The notes beneath the pieces are model-generated. The model was given only the letters and a program-made list of their open reading frames with translations. It was not told the origin of the DNA and did not search any database. From positions 6,102,727 to 6,166,726 of the forward strand of contig NZ_SZNK01000001.1 in assembly GCF_005217615.1 (NCBI RefSeq): a DNA stretch of 64,000 nucleotides, given 5' to 3'. This document shows, piece after piece, positions 42,209-51,291 of this stretch (positions within the stretch are counted from its first letter, which is position 1; every line of letters begins with the position of its first letter). A program made the translations under genes and the position numbers. Source of the DNA: Brevibacillus antibioticus (GTDB taxonomy: Bacteria; Bacillota; Bacilli; Brevibacillales; Brevibacillaceae).

Positions 42209-43084
42209 ATGAAACCATTACAAGGCAAAGTAGCAGTGGTAGCAGGAGGAACAAGAGGAGCAGGACGGGGGATTGCGGTCAGTCTGGGAGAAGCAGGGGC
42301 GACGGTATATGTGACGGGACGGACGGTGCGTGGTCAGCACTCTGATATGGCACGACAGGAGACGATTGAAGAGACAGCAGAGCTCGTGACGGCAAGCGGC
42401 GGAATCGGGATCGCTGTGCGAGTCGATCATACGCAGGAAGAAGAGGTAAAAGCGTTGTTTGAGCGAGTAAAAGCGGAGCAAAATGGACAGCTCGATCTTT
42501 TGGTCAATGACATCTGGGGGGGAGATCCGTTGACTCACTGGGGGACGCCGTTCTGGGAGCAGCCATTGGCAGACGGTCTACTGATGCAAGAACGCGCCAT
42601 TCGTACACATTTGATCACCAGTCACTATGCGGTTCCACTCATGGTCGCACAAAAAAAGGGGCTGATTATCGAGATCACGGACGGAATCGACTATCGGTAT
42701 CGCGGAAATCTGTACTACAGCTTGGCAAAAATCTCGACGATTCATCTAGCTGCGTCGATGGCAGAGGACCTGCGCCCGCACGGGGTTACCGCGTTGGCTT
42801 TAACACCGGGCTTCCTGCGCTCAGAAGCGATGCTCGATCATTTTGGCGTGACAGAAGAGACGTGGAGAGAGGCAGCGAAGCAAGATAAGCACTTCCTCAT
42901 GTCGGAAACACCGACGTACATCGGTCGAGCGGTGGTTGCGCTGGCTTCGGACCCGGCTGTCGCAGAAAAAACAGGGAAAACGCTCAGTACATGGGGCTTG
43001 TCGGACGAGTATCCTTTTACGGATCGAGACGGCAGTCGCCCGCATTGGGGAAATTACGCCGAGGAGCAAGGGTTTTACCGCTAG
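42209..43084 (+). CDS. short-chain dehydrogenase/reductase
   Basis: 291-residue classical SDR. The cofactor loop is GGTRGAGRGIA, and the catalytic Tyr-x-x-x-Lys is YYSLAKISTIHLA in the middle. Substrate unknown. GGAGG before ATG 42209 (eight bases) fixes the start; a longer frame to 42143 runs through the dyad operator and is unlikely. It ends at a strong bidirectional hairpin. Divergent from the WYL regulator, whose ligand may be its substrate or product. Confidence 0.85.
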   Translation: MKPLQGKVAVVAGGTRGAGRGIAVSLGEAGATVYVTGRTVRGQHSDMARQETIEETAELVTASGGIGIAVRVDHTQEEEVKALFERVKAEQNGQLDLLVNDIWGGDPLTHWGTPFWEQPLADGLLMQERAIRTHLITSHYAVPLMVAQKKGLIIEITDGIDYRYRGNLYYSLAKISTIHLAASMAEDLRPHGVTALALTPGFLRSEAMLDHFGVTEETWREAAKQDKHFLMSETPTYIGRAVVALASDPAVAEKTGKTLSTWGLSDEYPFTDRDGSRPHWGNYAEEQGFYR

Positions 43085-43104
43085 TTTTCAGGAAACATAC
43101 AAGA

Positions 43105-43138
43105 CGGCTCCTCAGATGTATTTGAGGAGCCGTTTCTT
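43105..43138. terminator. bidirectional terminator
   Basis: CGGCTCCTCA (43105-43114) pairs perfectly with TGAGGAGCCG (43123-43132), followed by TTTCTT; it reaches the stop of the convergent lipoprotein gene. Confidence 0.8.
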
Positions 43139-43697
43139 AGATTGCATTCAGTACATCCTCTTCCGTAATAGAGGGAATCTCGTCTGACACAAACACGTTC
43201 TTATATTCGGTGCCACTGCCCTCATCAGTCGCTTTAAATAACTGATTGGGGGTATTTGGAAACCATCTCACGTGACCAACTTCTTCATCATAACCACCGT
43301 TAAGAAACAGAAGATACTCGCCTTCTGGAATTTCAGTCTGCTTATGATCCGCAATCGGAGCGATCTCTTTATCTTTATCGGGTTGAAAACCTACGATGCG
43401 GTACAGCTTGATCGTATCTCCCGCCTTAATCTGGTGATCGGTGTGGTTTTGAAACACGTTGTCCACGGCTACTTCATACACATAGTATAAGAGGAATTCG
43501 CTTTTTTCTTCTTTATATGCTTTGGGAACGGAGCCTTTTAAAATTACCATGGCGTCTTGGGTGATTTCTTCTGTGGAGGAAAAAGTTTTCGATAGCGCAA
43601 AACCACCTGAGGAGTGTGTGGACTCCTTTGTCGTGCAAGCAGAGCCGATCGCTAAAAGGAAAGCTGAAAGAGTGATGACACCTAGCCATTTTTTCAT
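43137..43697 (-). CDS. hypothetical lipoprotein
   Basis: 186 residues with a lipoprotein-type signal (SAFLLAIGSAC, Cys at 21; lipobox imperfect). The rest is hydrophilic, with a beta-rich middle (FLLYYVYEVAVDNVF, AGDTIKLYRIVGFQPDK, EGEYLLFLNGG). GGAGAGAG precedes ATG 43697. It starts 26 bases after the BenE-type transporter stop on the same strand, so it is probably the last gene of that operon. No family recognised. Confidence 0.65.
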   Translation of the reverse strand: MKKWLGVITLSAFLLAIGSACTTKESTHSSGGFALSKTFSSTEEITQDAMVILKGSVPKAYKEEKSEFLLYYVYEVAVDNVFQNHTDHQIKAGDTIKLYRIVGFQPDKDKEIAPIADHKQTEIPEGEYLLFLNGGYDEEVGHVRWFPNTPNQLFKATDEGSGTEYKNVFVSDEIPSITEEDVLNAI

Positions 43698-43723
43698 GGG
43701 ACTCTCTCCTTACGTTCAGACAG

Positions 43724-44959
43724 CTATTCCAACGGCTGCGTATTCTTCTTTTTCCCAAACCAGCTTTTTACATTGCCATTCAAAATCAGATGGGTGACCA
43801 CCCCCGCAATCAAGCCCCAGAAAGCAGCGCCGATTCCGCCAATGGAGATGCCGGAAATCGTAACGAGAAACGTAACCAAGGCGCATTCCCGTTCCTTCGC
43901 TTCGCTCATCGCCTGTGCGAGGCTGGAACTGAGCGAGGCAAAGAGAGCCAAGCCAGCAATGACAGCAATCAATTCTTTGGGCAAGGCAGCGAACACCGAA
44001 GCCATCGTAGCGCCAAACATCCCGAAGAGTAAGTAAAAACCCCCGCAGGCAATCCCGGCAATGTAGCGCTTGGTATGATCCAGATGAGCTTCTTTTCCCG
44101 TGCAAATGGCAGCTGTAATCGCCGCGAGATTGATGCCTGGTGATCCAAAAGGAGCGAGCAATAGAGAAGCGATGCCAGTAGTCGTTATGAGCGGTCCAGC
44201 AGGTGTATCGTACCCGTCTGCTTTTAAGACACTCATTCCTGGGGCGTTCTGAGAGGCAAGCGCGACGATGCACAAGGGAATCCCCAAGCCGATGATCGCA
44301 TCGAGAGAAAACGTCGGCATCGTAAAGACGGGCTGGACGAGGGACATCTGGACAGTGTCCATTTGCAAACGCCCCAAAAGAAAGGCGACAACCAAGCCGA
44401 CCAAAAGCGTAAGCACGACCGCATACCGTGGCGACCAGCGTTTGGCGAACAGGTAGCAAAAGATCATCGGCAGAGCCAATGCAGGCAGATGCTGCATGGA
44501 AACAAAGACATCAACGCCAAATGACAGAAGAATCCCCGCGAGCATGGCGGTCGTAATCGACTGCGGGACGTATTTCATTAAGACGGAAAATACGCCGGAA
44601 ACACCAACGAGTGTGATGACCACGGCTGAAAAAATATACGCGCCAATGGCGTCGGGAAAGGAATATACCGTCAAGCTGGTGACTAACAGAACTGCCCCTG
44701 GCGTCGACCAAGCCGTAATGATCGGGGTGCGAAACCAGAAGCTGAGCACCATGCACGTCAAGCCGCTCCCAATCGAGATGGCCCAAATCCAAGAGGCGAG
44801 GACTGCATCGCTGAGTCCGGCACCCTTGGCAGCTTGAAAGACGATCAGCAATGGTCCTGCATAGGAGACCATTGTGGCGATGAGTCCAACAATAACAGCA
44901 GATAGAGAGAAGTCAGCAGGGATTTTTTTCAAGGTCGAGAAAGGTTTTTCGGAAACCAC
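43724..44959 (-). CDS. BenE-family benzoate/H+ symporter-like transporter
   Basis: 411-residue membrane protein with about eleven or twelve helices. The BenE signature regions are clear: FSLSAVIVGLIATMVSYAGPLLIVFQAAKGAGLSDAVLASWIWAISIG at the start, SFGVDVFVSMQHLPALALP, and GSPGINLAAITAAICTGKEAHLDHTKRYIAGIACGGFYLLFG. The family moves benzoate or related compounds. GTG 44959 follows AGGAGG at ten bases; an ATG at 44986 lies upstream of the ribosome site. It belongs to the minus-strand dehydrogenase/two-component operon, which may handle aromatic alcohols and acids. Confidence 0.85.
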   Translation of the reverse strand: MVSEKPFSTLKKIPADFSLSAVIVGLIATMVSYAGPLLIVFQAAKGAGLSDAVLASWIWAISIGSGLTCMVLSFWFRTPIITAWSTPGAVLLVTSLTVYSFPDAIGAYIFSAVVITLVGVSGVFSVLMKYVPQSITTAMLAGILLSFGVDVFVSMQHLPALALPMIFCYLFAKRWSPRYAVVLTLLVGLVVAFLLGRLQMDTVQMSLVQPVFTMPTFSLDAIIGLGIPLCIVALASQNAPGMSVLKADGYDTPAGPLITTTGIASLLLAPFGSPGINLAAITAAICTGKEAHLDHTKRYIAGIACGGFYLLFGMFGATMASVFAALPKELIAVIAGLALFASLSSSLAQAMSEAKERECALVTFLVTISGISIGGIGAAFWGLIAGVVTHLILNGNVKSWFGKKKNTQPLE

Positions 44960-44994
44960 GACGTGAATGCCTCCTAGATGCCCCAATGCAGACG

Positions 44995-46431
44995 CTATGC
45001 TTTTTCGTTCATAATGTAGCGAATCGTCCGTTTGGTGATGTTTAATTTTTTGCTTAAAAGCTGCCTGTTTCCATTCGTTTCGGCCAAGCCCTTTTCGATA
45101 ATCGCTCGCCCGATCTCGCCTTCGAGCTGTTTAACCCGCTTGATCAAATAATCGAAGTCGATCCCGTCTACAGAGTTGACAAGGCGGAGTACCGTATCGA
45201 CAAAGCGCTCACATTCGTGCTCGATCATTTGCTCGATCCGTTTGGGGACAGTAGGCGGATGCACCTGTACCGTGCGGCTCTGCAAACTCGCTGGCAAGTG
45301 CTCGGCACGCAGTCTTTCGCATTCGTGCAACGCGATGGTTTGATTCAGTACGTTGATCAGTTGGCGGACGTTGCCCGGCCAATCATAGCGCTGCAAGAGT
45401 TCGATGGCATCCTGATCGATTTCGCAGGGACCTCCACTGCGCTTTTGCAAGTAGGAGTGCGCGATTGTGGGGATATCCTGAAGGCGTTCGCGAAGTGGTG
45501 GAATCGACAGCTTGATTCCTTCCAGACGATACAACAGGTCACTGCGGAAACGATTCATCCCGACTTCATGCTCCAAATCGCGGTTGGTAGCAGAAATAAA
45601 GCGAATATTGCTCTGACCGATCTGCTCGCCACCGACGCGCATGAACTCTCCCGTCTCTAGCGTACGCAAGAGCTTCACTTGGATGGAAGGGGGAGCCTCC
45701 CCGATCTCGTCAAGAAACAGCGTTCCGTTATGAGCCAGCTCGAACAAGCCTTTGCGAGATTTGAGCGCTCCCGTAAAAGCGCCTTTTTCATAGCCGAACA
45801 GCTCACTTTCCAGTAAGGATTCCGGCACGGCCCCGCAGTTAAAAGCGACAAAAGGCTGCTGGGCGCGATTACTTGCTCCGTGGAGAAAACGGGCCATCAG
45901 CTCTTTGCCAGTACCCGTTTCGCCTTCAATAAGTACATGGATCGCCTTTTTTGCTAATTTTTTGGCAATTGCGCATACATTGGCCATCGGACTGTCAGAT
46001 GAATACACGATACCATATTGGGCGGCTTCTTGGGATAGGTGATCGCTGTGTTTGCTGGAAGAGTAGAGCACCGCGTCGATGACCTGCTCCAGACTGTCCA
46101 GATCGTCGAACGGCTTCTCCAAGTAATCACGCGCCCCCCATTGCATCGCTGTGACAGCCGATTTAATTGTACTGAAGCCCGTCATGATCAAGACTTCGCA
46201 GGCGGGAAATACGGCCTTGATCTGTTTGAGCAGCGACAATCCGTCGGCATCTGGCAGCTTGAGGTCCACGAGTGCAGCGTGAAAGCCGGTAGAATCCGAA
46301 TGAAGCAGCCGTTCCACGTCCCTGCCAGAATTGGCGACGACGATATCGCAGTCTTTTCTCTTGAGGAAATAGGTGAAAAAGGTAGTCACTTCTGTTTCAT
46401 CATCCACGATCAAAACCCGTTTTCTCTCCAT
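44995..46431 (-). CDS. NtrC-type sigma-54-dependent response regulator
   Basis: 478 residues. Receiver domain (IVDDE, phosphoacceptor Asp56, MTGF, Lys107 region), AAA+ domain with Walker A GETGTGKE (170-177), GAFTGA loop (217-222) that contacts sigma-54, Walker B LFLDEIGE (238-245), and a C-terminal Fis-type helix-turn-helix (LAETNGNRQLLSKKLNITKRTIRYIM). GAGGAGG precedes ATG 46431, and the gene overlaps the kinase gene by 32 bases. The GAFTGA motif shows it activates sigma-54 promoters; the clear one at 49040 before the zinc alcohol dehydrogenase gene is its probable target. Confidence 0.93.
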   Translation of the reverse strand: MERKRVLIVDDETEVTTFFTYFLKRKDCDIVVANSGRDVERLLHSDSTGFHAALVDLKLPDADGLSLLKQIKAVFPACEVLIMTGFSTIKSAVTAMQWGARDYLEKPFDDLDSLEQVIDAVLYSSSKHSDHLSQEAAQYGIVYSSDSPMANVCAIAKKLAKKAIHVLIEGETGTGKELMARFLHGASNRAQQPFVAFNCGAVPESLLESELFGYEKGAFTGALKSRKGLFELAHNGTLFLDEIGEAPPSIQVKLLRTLETGEFMRVGGEQIGQSNIRFISATNRDLEHEVGMNRFRSDLLYRLEGIKLSIPPLRERLQDIPTIAHSYLQKRSGGPCEIDQDAIELLQRYDWPGNVRQLINVLNQTIALHECERLRAEHLPASLQSRTVQVHPPTVPKRIEQMIEHECERFVDTVLRLVNSVDGIDFDYLIKRVKQLEGEIGRAIIEKGLAETNGNRQLLSKKLNITKRTIRYIMNEKA

Positions 46432-47713
46432 CGTTGTCCTCCTCGTCAGCTACCAGTGGCAAAAGCATCGTAAACTTGCTGTATTCTCCCTCCACGCTTT
46501 CAGCAAACAGCCTCCCGCCGTGGGCTTCTGCAATTCCAAGACTGACGGAAAGCCCGAGACCTGTTCCTTTTGTCCGTTCCTTCGTCGAGAAGAAGGGCTG
46601 AAAAATCTGCGAAAGCTGTTCTTCACAAATCCCTGTGCCGTTATCGTAAACGGATAAGCCTACGTAAGAGCTATTCTCCTCTTGTACGAGGAAGGAACGG
46701 ATGACGATGTGTGGAGGTTCCCTGCCTGCGACAGCGTCCCGTGCATTTAACAGGAGATTGATCACAATTTGCTCGATCTGATGACGACTTCCATGAAACA
46801 GCAGAGGGGGCTCAGACATTTCTCGGGTTATGGTCAAGCCGGAAACAGACAGCTGGTAGCCAATCAGCCCCAGTACGTCCTCTACGACTTCGTCAATAGA
46901 GGTAGTGGAAAACAAGTACTCTTCCTGCCGCGAGAAGGTGAGCAGGTTTTGAATGATCTTTTTGCAGCGCACCCCGCATCCATAGATGTCTTTTATCAAG
47001 GGAGCTTCTGGGGCATCTGTCATCTCGCGCATGAGCAATTGGGAGTTTCCGAGGATGGCCGTGAGCGGACTGTTCAGCTCATGGGCAATGCCAGCAGCCA
47101 TCTCACCAATCGCCGCCATTTTTGCAGATTGAATCAGTTGGGCTTCGATTTTAATCCTTTCATTCACGTCTTGAAAAAGCAGGCTGTTTTCTACGACGAC
47201 ACCGACATGGCTGGCGACGAGCTGGATCAATTCGGCTTCGTCCCGATCGACTAGCTGCTTCGTTTGTCGTAAGAGCGTCAGAAAACCAAAGGTCTGATTC
47301 AACTGACTGCGCAACGGAACAGAGGTGGGGTGATGCTCAGGCAGCACTTCGGCAAGCGTAAGATGAACTTGCCCGGTGAGCACAGAGGCGTCCACTGAAA
47401 CGGTCTGCGTCAGCGTATGGCATTGCCAATCCCCGTCATTCCACTTGGCAAGATAGGAGGAGAGCATGCTTCCCTTCACGATGGTCAGGGCAAAATGCTC
47501 GAACACGAGAATTTGCGAGAGCTGTGCGGCGATATAACTGGTTGTTTGTTGCCAGGTGGCGTTGATCTGGATTTGTGTCAGCTGGTTAATGACGGCGAGC
47601 TGCTTGTTTTTCTTTTTCATCTCCTCGATCAGATAGACGAGCTCACTGTAGTAGCTTTTTCGCGAGGATTGAATCCCGGTCAATTTTTCCAAAATCTCTT
47701 GTTTGGTATGCAT
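46400..47713 (-). CDS. cytosolic GAF-domain sensor histidine kinase
   Basis: 437 residues and no transmembrane segment. A coiled-coil start (about 1-45) is followed by a GAF-like sensor (about 50-185: FEHFALTIVKGSMLSSYLAKWNDGDWQ to SHVGVVVENSLLF). The H-box AAGIAHELNSPLTAILGN has phospho-His211, then INLLLNARDAV, VYDNGTGICEEQLSQIFQPFFSTK and GTGLGLSVSLGIAEAHGG. It should phosphorylate the NtrC-type regulator next to it in response to an intracellular signal. ATG 47713 has AGGAGG upstream at seven bases. Confidence 0.9.
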   Translation of the reverse strand: MHTKQEILEKLTGIQSSRKSYYSELVYLIEEMKKKNKQLAVINQLTQIQINATWQQTTSYIAAQLSQILVFEHFALTIVKGSMLSSYLAKWNDGDWQCHTLTQTVSVDASVLTGQVHLTLAEVLPEHHPTSVPLRSQLNQTFGFLTLLRQTKQLVDRDEAELIQLVASHVGVVVENSLLFQDVNERIKIEAQLIQSAKMAAIGEMAAGIAHELNSPLTAILGNSQLLMREMTDAPEAPLIKDIYGCGVRCKKIIQNLLTFSRQEEYLFSTTSIDEVVEDVLGLIGYQLSVSGLTITREMSEPPLLFHGSRHQIEQIVINLLLNARDAVAGREPPHIVIRSFLVQEENSSYVGLSVYDNGTGICEEQLSQIFQPFFSTKERTKGTGLGLSVSLGIAEAHGGRLFAESVEGEYSKFTMLLPLVADEEDNDGEKTGFDRG

Positions 47714-47723
47714 GACGAACCTC

Positions 47724-48872
47724 CTACAAGGCTTGGCGAAACAACGTCGCAACATCGTGGACGGTCATGTCGCGAGGATTGGTCGTCATGCACACGTCCA
47801 ATACAGCGAGAGAACTGAGCAGGTCGATTTGCTCTGGAGGTACCCCGATGGCCGACAAAGATCGGGGTACCTCCAGATCGCTTACCAGCTCCTTGACCGC
47901 TTTGAGTGTGAGACGAGAGGCGGCATGTGTGCTCAAGCCCGCCGTGTTTTCACCGAGGCATTCTGCGATTTGCCTGTATTTTTCCGGTGCCGCGATGTAG
48001 TTGTACTCAAGCACATGGGGGAGCAAGATGGCATTCACCTCGCCATGCGGAGCGTCGAGGAATCCTCCAAGCTGATGGGACATGGCGTGCACAGCACCAA
48101 GGATGGCGTTGGAAAAAGCGATTCCGGCTTGAAGGCTCGCCATGGCCATCGCTTGCTTGGCCTCTGTATTGTATTGACTGGCGACAGATGGACGCAAATG
48201 CTGGGCGATGAGACGCATGGCTTGCAGCGAATGCACCTCGGTCAGTGGCGTTGCCGCGAGCGAAATATACGATTCAATGGCATGTGTCAGCACATCCATG
48301 CCTGTATTGGCAGTGAGCAGCTTGTCCTTGGTCATCAAGGTTTGCGGGTCGATGATAGCGATATCGGGTATGAGCGATTTAGAGATGATCGCCATTTTCA
48401 CCTTGCGTGCACTGTCCACAATGATGGAAAATTGCGAAACCTCCGAGCCAGAGCCCGCTGTCGTCGGTACCATCACCATGGGAGGAAGGGGATGCTGGAT
48501 ATTGTCCACGCCTTCGTATTGGACGATGCTGCCCTCGTTGGTAGCCAATAGCGCGATTGCCTTGGCTGCATCGATGGCACTGCCTCCGCCGACACCGAGA
48601 ATAGCATTGCATTCCTTGGCGCGATATTCAGTAATCCCGGCATGAATCTCGTAATCTTTTGGATTGGCTGTCACGTTGGTCCAGAGATGATAGTCGAGCT
48701 TTTGCTGCTGCAAATAAGAGATGATTCGCTCGACCCAGCCCGCGCTTGCCACCCCCGGATCACTGACAAGAAAGACGCGAGAAGCTCCCAATCGACGCAA
48801 GCTTTCCCCTACCTGACCAAGAGACTGGTTCCCGAAAATAATTTCCGGCGTCATGAACTTGGATATTTGCAT
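47724..48872 (-). CDS. iron-containing alcohol dehydrogenase
   Basis: 382-residue group III (Fe-dependent) alcohol dehydrogenase. NAD-binding GVGGGSAIDAAKAIAL and MVPTTAGSGSEVSQFSII, and metal ligands in GAVHAMSHQLGGFLDAPHGEVNAILLPHV are present. It oxidises primary alcohols or reduces aldehydes with NAD(H). GGGGGG precedes ATG 48872 at about five bases; longer frames to 48980 overlap regulatory DNA. It is the first gene of the minus-strand operon with the kinase 10 bases downstream, pairing a dehydrogenase with its sensor. Confidence 0.9.
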   Translation of the reverse strand: MQISKFMTPEIIFGNQSLGQVGESLRRLGASRVFLVSDPGVASAGWVERIISYLQQQKLDYHLWTNVTANPKDYEIHAGITEYRAKECNAILGVGGGSAIDAAKAIALLATNEGSIVQYEGVDNIQHPLPPMVMVPTTAGSGSEVSQFSIIVDSARKVKMAIISKSLIPDIAIIDPQTLMTKDKLLTANTGMDVLTHAIESYISLAATPLTEVHSLQAMRLIAQHLRPSVASQYNTEAKQAMAMASLQAGIAFSNAILGAVHAMSHQLGGFLDAPHGEVNAILLPHVLEYNYIAAPEKYRQIAECLGENTAGLSTHAASRLTLKAVKELVSDLEVPRSLSAIGVPPEQIDLLSSLAVLDVCMTTNPRDMTVHDVATLFRQAL

Positions 48873-48963
48873 GCGTTCCCCCCTTTTTCCCCTACGTAGT
48901 AATACCGCAGGCGAGGATGAATACCCTTTTTCGGCCAAAAGGTTGGCAAGTGGGCCGTTTTTT

Positions 48964-48977
48964 CGGCTCATGTGCCG
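48964..48977. promoter_or_regulatory. candidate enhancer site (imperfect palindrome)
   Basis: CGGCTCATGTGCCG is a 14-base near-palindrome (two symmetric mismatches) lying about 75 bases upstream of the sigma-54 promoter at 49040, the position expected for an NtrC-type enhancer site, and close to the divergent Fe-ADH promoter. Inference. Confidence 0.35.
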
Positions 48978-49039
48978 CAATATCGGCTGCGTGGAAGAAA
49001 AGAAGCCGCATGATGATTTGTTTTTTTAGCGCTCTCATG

Positions 49040-49056
49040 TTGGCATACTGCTTGCA
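49040..49056 (+). promoter_or_regulatory. sigma-54 (-24/-12) promoter of the zinc alcohol dehydrogenase gene
   Basis: TTGGCATACTGCTTGCA matches the -24/-12 consensus, with the invariant GG and GC separated by exactly ten bases. It ends 72 bases before the adh start. A sigma-54 activator gene lies on the opposite strand 2.6 kb away, which supports it strongly. Confidence 0.75.
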
Positions 49057-49128
49057 ATAAGTAGGAGGCGGGAAGAACACCGCCCTTTGCGCACATACCG
49101 GAAGGGAAAAAAGAGGAGGAAGGTCAAG

Positions 49129-50142
49129 ATGAAAGCAGCAGTAGTCAACGAGTTCCATCAAAAGCTGGAAGTAAAGGAAGTCGCCATTCCAGAAGTCGGA
49201 CACGGTGAGGTTCTGGTAAAAATCAAGACGTGCGGTGTCTGCCATACGGACCTGCATGCGGCACATGGGGATTGGCCCGTGAAGCCAAAGCTGCCTTTGA
49301 TTCCTGGGCATGAGGGCGTAGGTGTTGTTGAAAAGCTGGGGGAAGGCGTTACCTCGCTGAAAATGGGAGATCGTGTAGGCATTCCGTGGTTATTCTCCGC
49401 TTGCGGTGAATGCGACTACTGCCTGACAGGGTGGGAGACACTGTGCGTGCAACAGTTAAACGGGGGCTATTCCGCTGATGGTGCCTATGCTGAATATTGT
49501 GTAGCGCCTGCTGCTTATGTAGCGCGAATTCCAGACGAGCTGGGCGATGTGGAAGCAGCGCCGATTCTGTGCGCAGGGGTAACTACGTATAAAGCATTGA
49601 AGGTAGCAAACGTGAAACCGGGTGAATGGGTGGCGATCTATGGCATCGGTGGCTTGGGGCATGTGGCTCTCCAATATGCCAAGGCGATGGGCTACAACAT
49701 CGTAGCGGTCGATATTCACAAGGAAAAGCTGGACTTGGCCAAAGAACTAGGGGCAGATGTGACAGTAAACGGCAGTGAGGTTGATCCGGTCCAAGCCATT
49801 CAAGAACAGGTGGGCGGTGTCCACGGGGCGATCAGTGTGGCAGTCACCAAGAAGGCGTTTGAACAAGCCTACAAATCGGTTCGACGCGGTGGTTCTCTCG
49901 TTGTTGTTGGCTTGCCGAATGCAGAGCTGCCCATCCCGATTTTTGATACGGTATTGAATGGAGTGACCGTGAAAGGCTCCATCGTGGGGACGCGCAAGGA
50001 TATGCAAGAAGCACTTGATTTTGCAGCACGCGGCAAGGTTCGCGCGATCATCGAGACGCAGCCGCTGGATCAGATCAACGATGTATTGGAGCGTTTGGAA
50101 AAAGGTCAAATCAATGGACGGGTTGTTTTGACGATGGAGTAG
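49129..50142 (+). CDS. adhP: zinc-dependent alcohol dehydrogenase
   Basis: 337-residue medium-chain alcohol dehydrogenase. Catalytic zinc ligands Cys38 and His61 (CGVCHTDLHAAHGDWPVK, GHEGVG), structural zinc ligands Cys92, Cys95, Cys98 and Cys106, and the NAD loop GIGGLGHVALQYAKAMG are all present. The full length resembles Bacillus AdhA/AdhP-type enzymes that interconvert ethanol or other alcohols and aldehydes. ATG 49129 follows AGGAGGAAGG. A sigma-54 promoter precedes it and a strong hairpin follows, so it is a single-gene unit, probably activated by the NtrC-type protein encoded opposite. Gene symbol by similarity only. Confidence 0.92.
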   Translation: MKAAVVNEFHQKLEVKEVAIPEVGHGEVLVKIKTCGVCHTDLHAAHGDWPVKPKLPLIPGHEGVGVVEKLGEGVTSLKMGDRVGIPWLFSACGECDYCLTGWETLCVQQLNGGYSADGAYAEYCVAPAAYVARIPDELGDVEAAPILCAGVTTYKALKVANVKPGEWVAIYGIGGLGHVALQYAKAMGYNIVAVDIHKEKLDLAKELGADVTVNGSEVDPVQAIQEQVGGVHGAISVAVTKKAFEQAYKSVRRGGSLVVVGLPNAELPIPIFDTVLNGVTVKGSIVGTRKDMQEALDFAARGKVRAIIETQPLDQINDVLERLEKGQINGRVVLTME

Positions 50143-50156
50143 TCGAGAGATATGTG

Positions 50157-50211
50157 AAGCTGTTGGCGGGCTATGCTTTTCTCGAGCATGGTCTGGGCGA
50201 CAGCTTTTTAT
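50157..50211 (+). terminator. terminator after zinc alcohol dehydrogenase gene
   Basis: AAGCTGT (from 50157) pairs with ACAGCTT near 50202, with an internal GCATG-rich stem, followed by TTTTT. Confidence 0.6.
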
Positions 50212-50338
50212 CATTCTTATGACTTAATTTTCATAAAATACGGAGTACCCATTCAAGTCGAAGAATTTTGGTAAAAATTGACAAATAAGAAATGTTGTGA
50301 CACCATATTTTTACAATTATTTGGAGGTGTATGTAACC

Positions 50339-50746
50339 TTGAGTAAAATGAGCAGGATTGTTTTTTCTATAACAACTATCCTCGGGCTAGTTGTTGGTGG
50401 AGGCACTATTCTCGCTAGACCGGATTATGTTTGGGACTTTGAAGACTTTTATTCGTATGCTGTTGACTCAAAAGCAGATCCTGGGAATGTTTTTCTTAGT
50501 GGTTACACGAAAGGTACTGGTCCAGATTTAAGAAAGGTAACGACTTCCTCTAAGTTTTATAAAAATGGGACTTATATCACATCTGAAACGGAAAGCGACA
50601 CTGGTAGAGACGCTTGGACTAAGACATCATACTATACTAGACCGGGTACAACGGAAGCAGAAGTAAAAACGGTTCACAAAGTTTATACTCTTGATGGCTC
50701 TTACCTATCTGAGACTAGTGCAGCTATTTGGAAAAAGAAGAAATAG
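50339..50746 (+). CDS. hypothetical secreted protein
   Basis: 135 residues with an N-terminal hydrophobic signal (FSITTILGLVVGGGTILA). The mature part is beta-rich with Lys, Thr and Tyr (TKGTGPDLRKVTTSSKFYKNGTYITSE, VHKVYTLDGSYL). No family recognised. TTG 50339 lies about 11 bases after GGAGG (50323-50327); ATG 50348 is an alternative. It begins an AT-rich island with two more small genes and the HTH-TPR regulator. The next gene starts 13 bases after its stop, so the two are likely co-transcribed. Confidence 0.6.
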   Translation: MSKMSRIVFSITTILGLVVGGGTILARPDYVWDFEDFYSYAVDSKADPGNVFLSGYTKGTGPDLRKVTTSSKFYKNGTYITSETESDTGRDAWTKTSYYTRPGTTEAEVKTVHKVYTLDGSYLSETSAAIWKKKK

Positions 50747-50759
50747 GAGGGAAAATTAA

Positions 50760-51257
50760 ATGATGAAGAAAATGATACCTTTGTGCATCGGACTTGTTTT
50801 TGTAGTTATGATCGGTCCTAATGTAATGGCGGATAAAGGAATTCCTCAATTAACTGATTCCTCACAAAAATATCAGAGTGAAACCTTAGATAAACTGGGA
50901 ATACGATCTACGAACATGAAGAACGATTCTTCTAGTTTTTCTGCACTTGATACCGTAGTGGATGACGAGGGCAAAGAATGGATCTATGTTTCGTATTTAC
51001 ATAGCAACTTAATAGAAGAGCAAATAAAAGAGAAATACTCTAGAAAAGTGTCGACTTCATTTATTGAGGTTCAAGAGCAAATTTTAGATCCAATTATACA
51101 GGAAGGAGATACTTTACCTGTCTTGTTAGTTAACGAGGATCTTACGTTTGGAAAAATGGCTTATTTACAAGAGGAAGGGAATGGGGATCTTATACTTGCT
51201 ACGTTTGAGTTAGACGAGGATAACCAACAATGGGTAATCACTCAAAAAGCAAAATAA
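50760..51257 (+). CDS. hypothetical secreted protein
   Basis: 165 residues with a signal peptide (MIPLCIGLVFVVMIGPNVMA) and a hydrophilic acidic mature part (TVVDDEGKEWIYVSYLHSNLIEEQIKEK, VNEDLTFGKMAYLQEEGNGDLILATFELDEDN). No family recognised. AGGAGGG precedes ATG 50760 (a second ATG is at 50763). It follows the previous secreted protein by 13 bases and ends before the hairpin at 51292. AT-rich composition suggests acquired DNA. Confidence 0.6.
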   Translation: MMKKMIPLCIGLVFVVMIGPNVMADKGIPQLTDSSQKYQSETLDKLGIRSTNMKNDSSSFSALDTVVDDEGKEWIYVSYLHSNLIEEQIKEKYSRKVSTSFIEVQEQILDPIIQEGDTLPVLLVNEDLTFGKMAYLQEEGNGDLILATFELDEDNQQWVITQKAK

Positions 51258-51291
51258 TAAATGAATATGTGTAGTGAAGCAACGTAGTACG

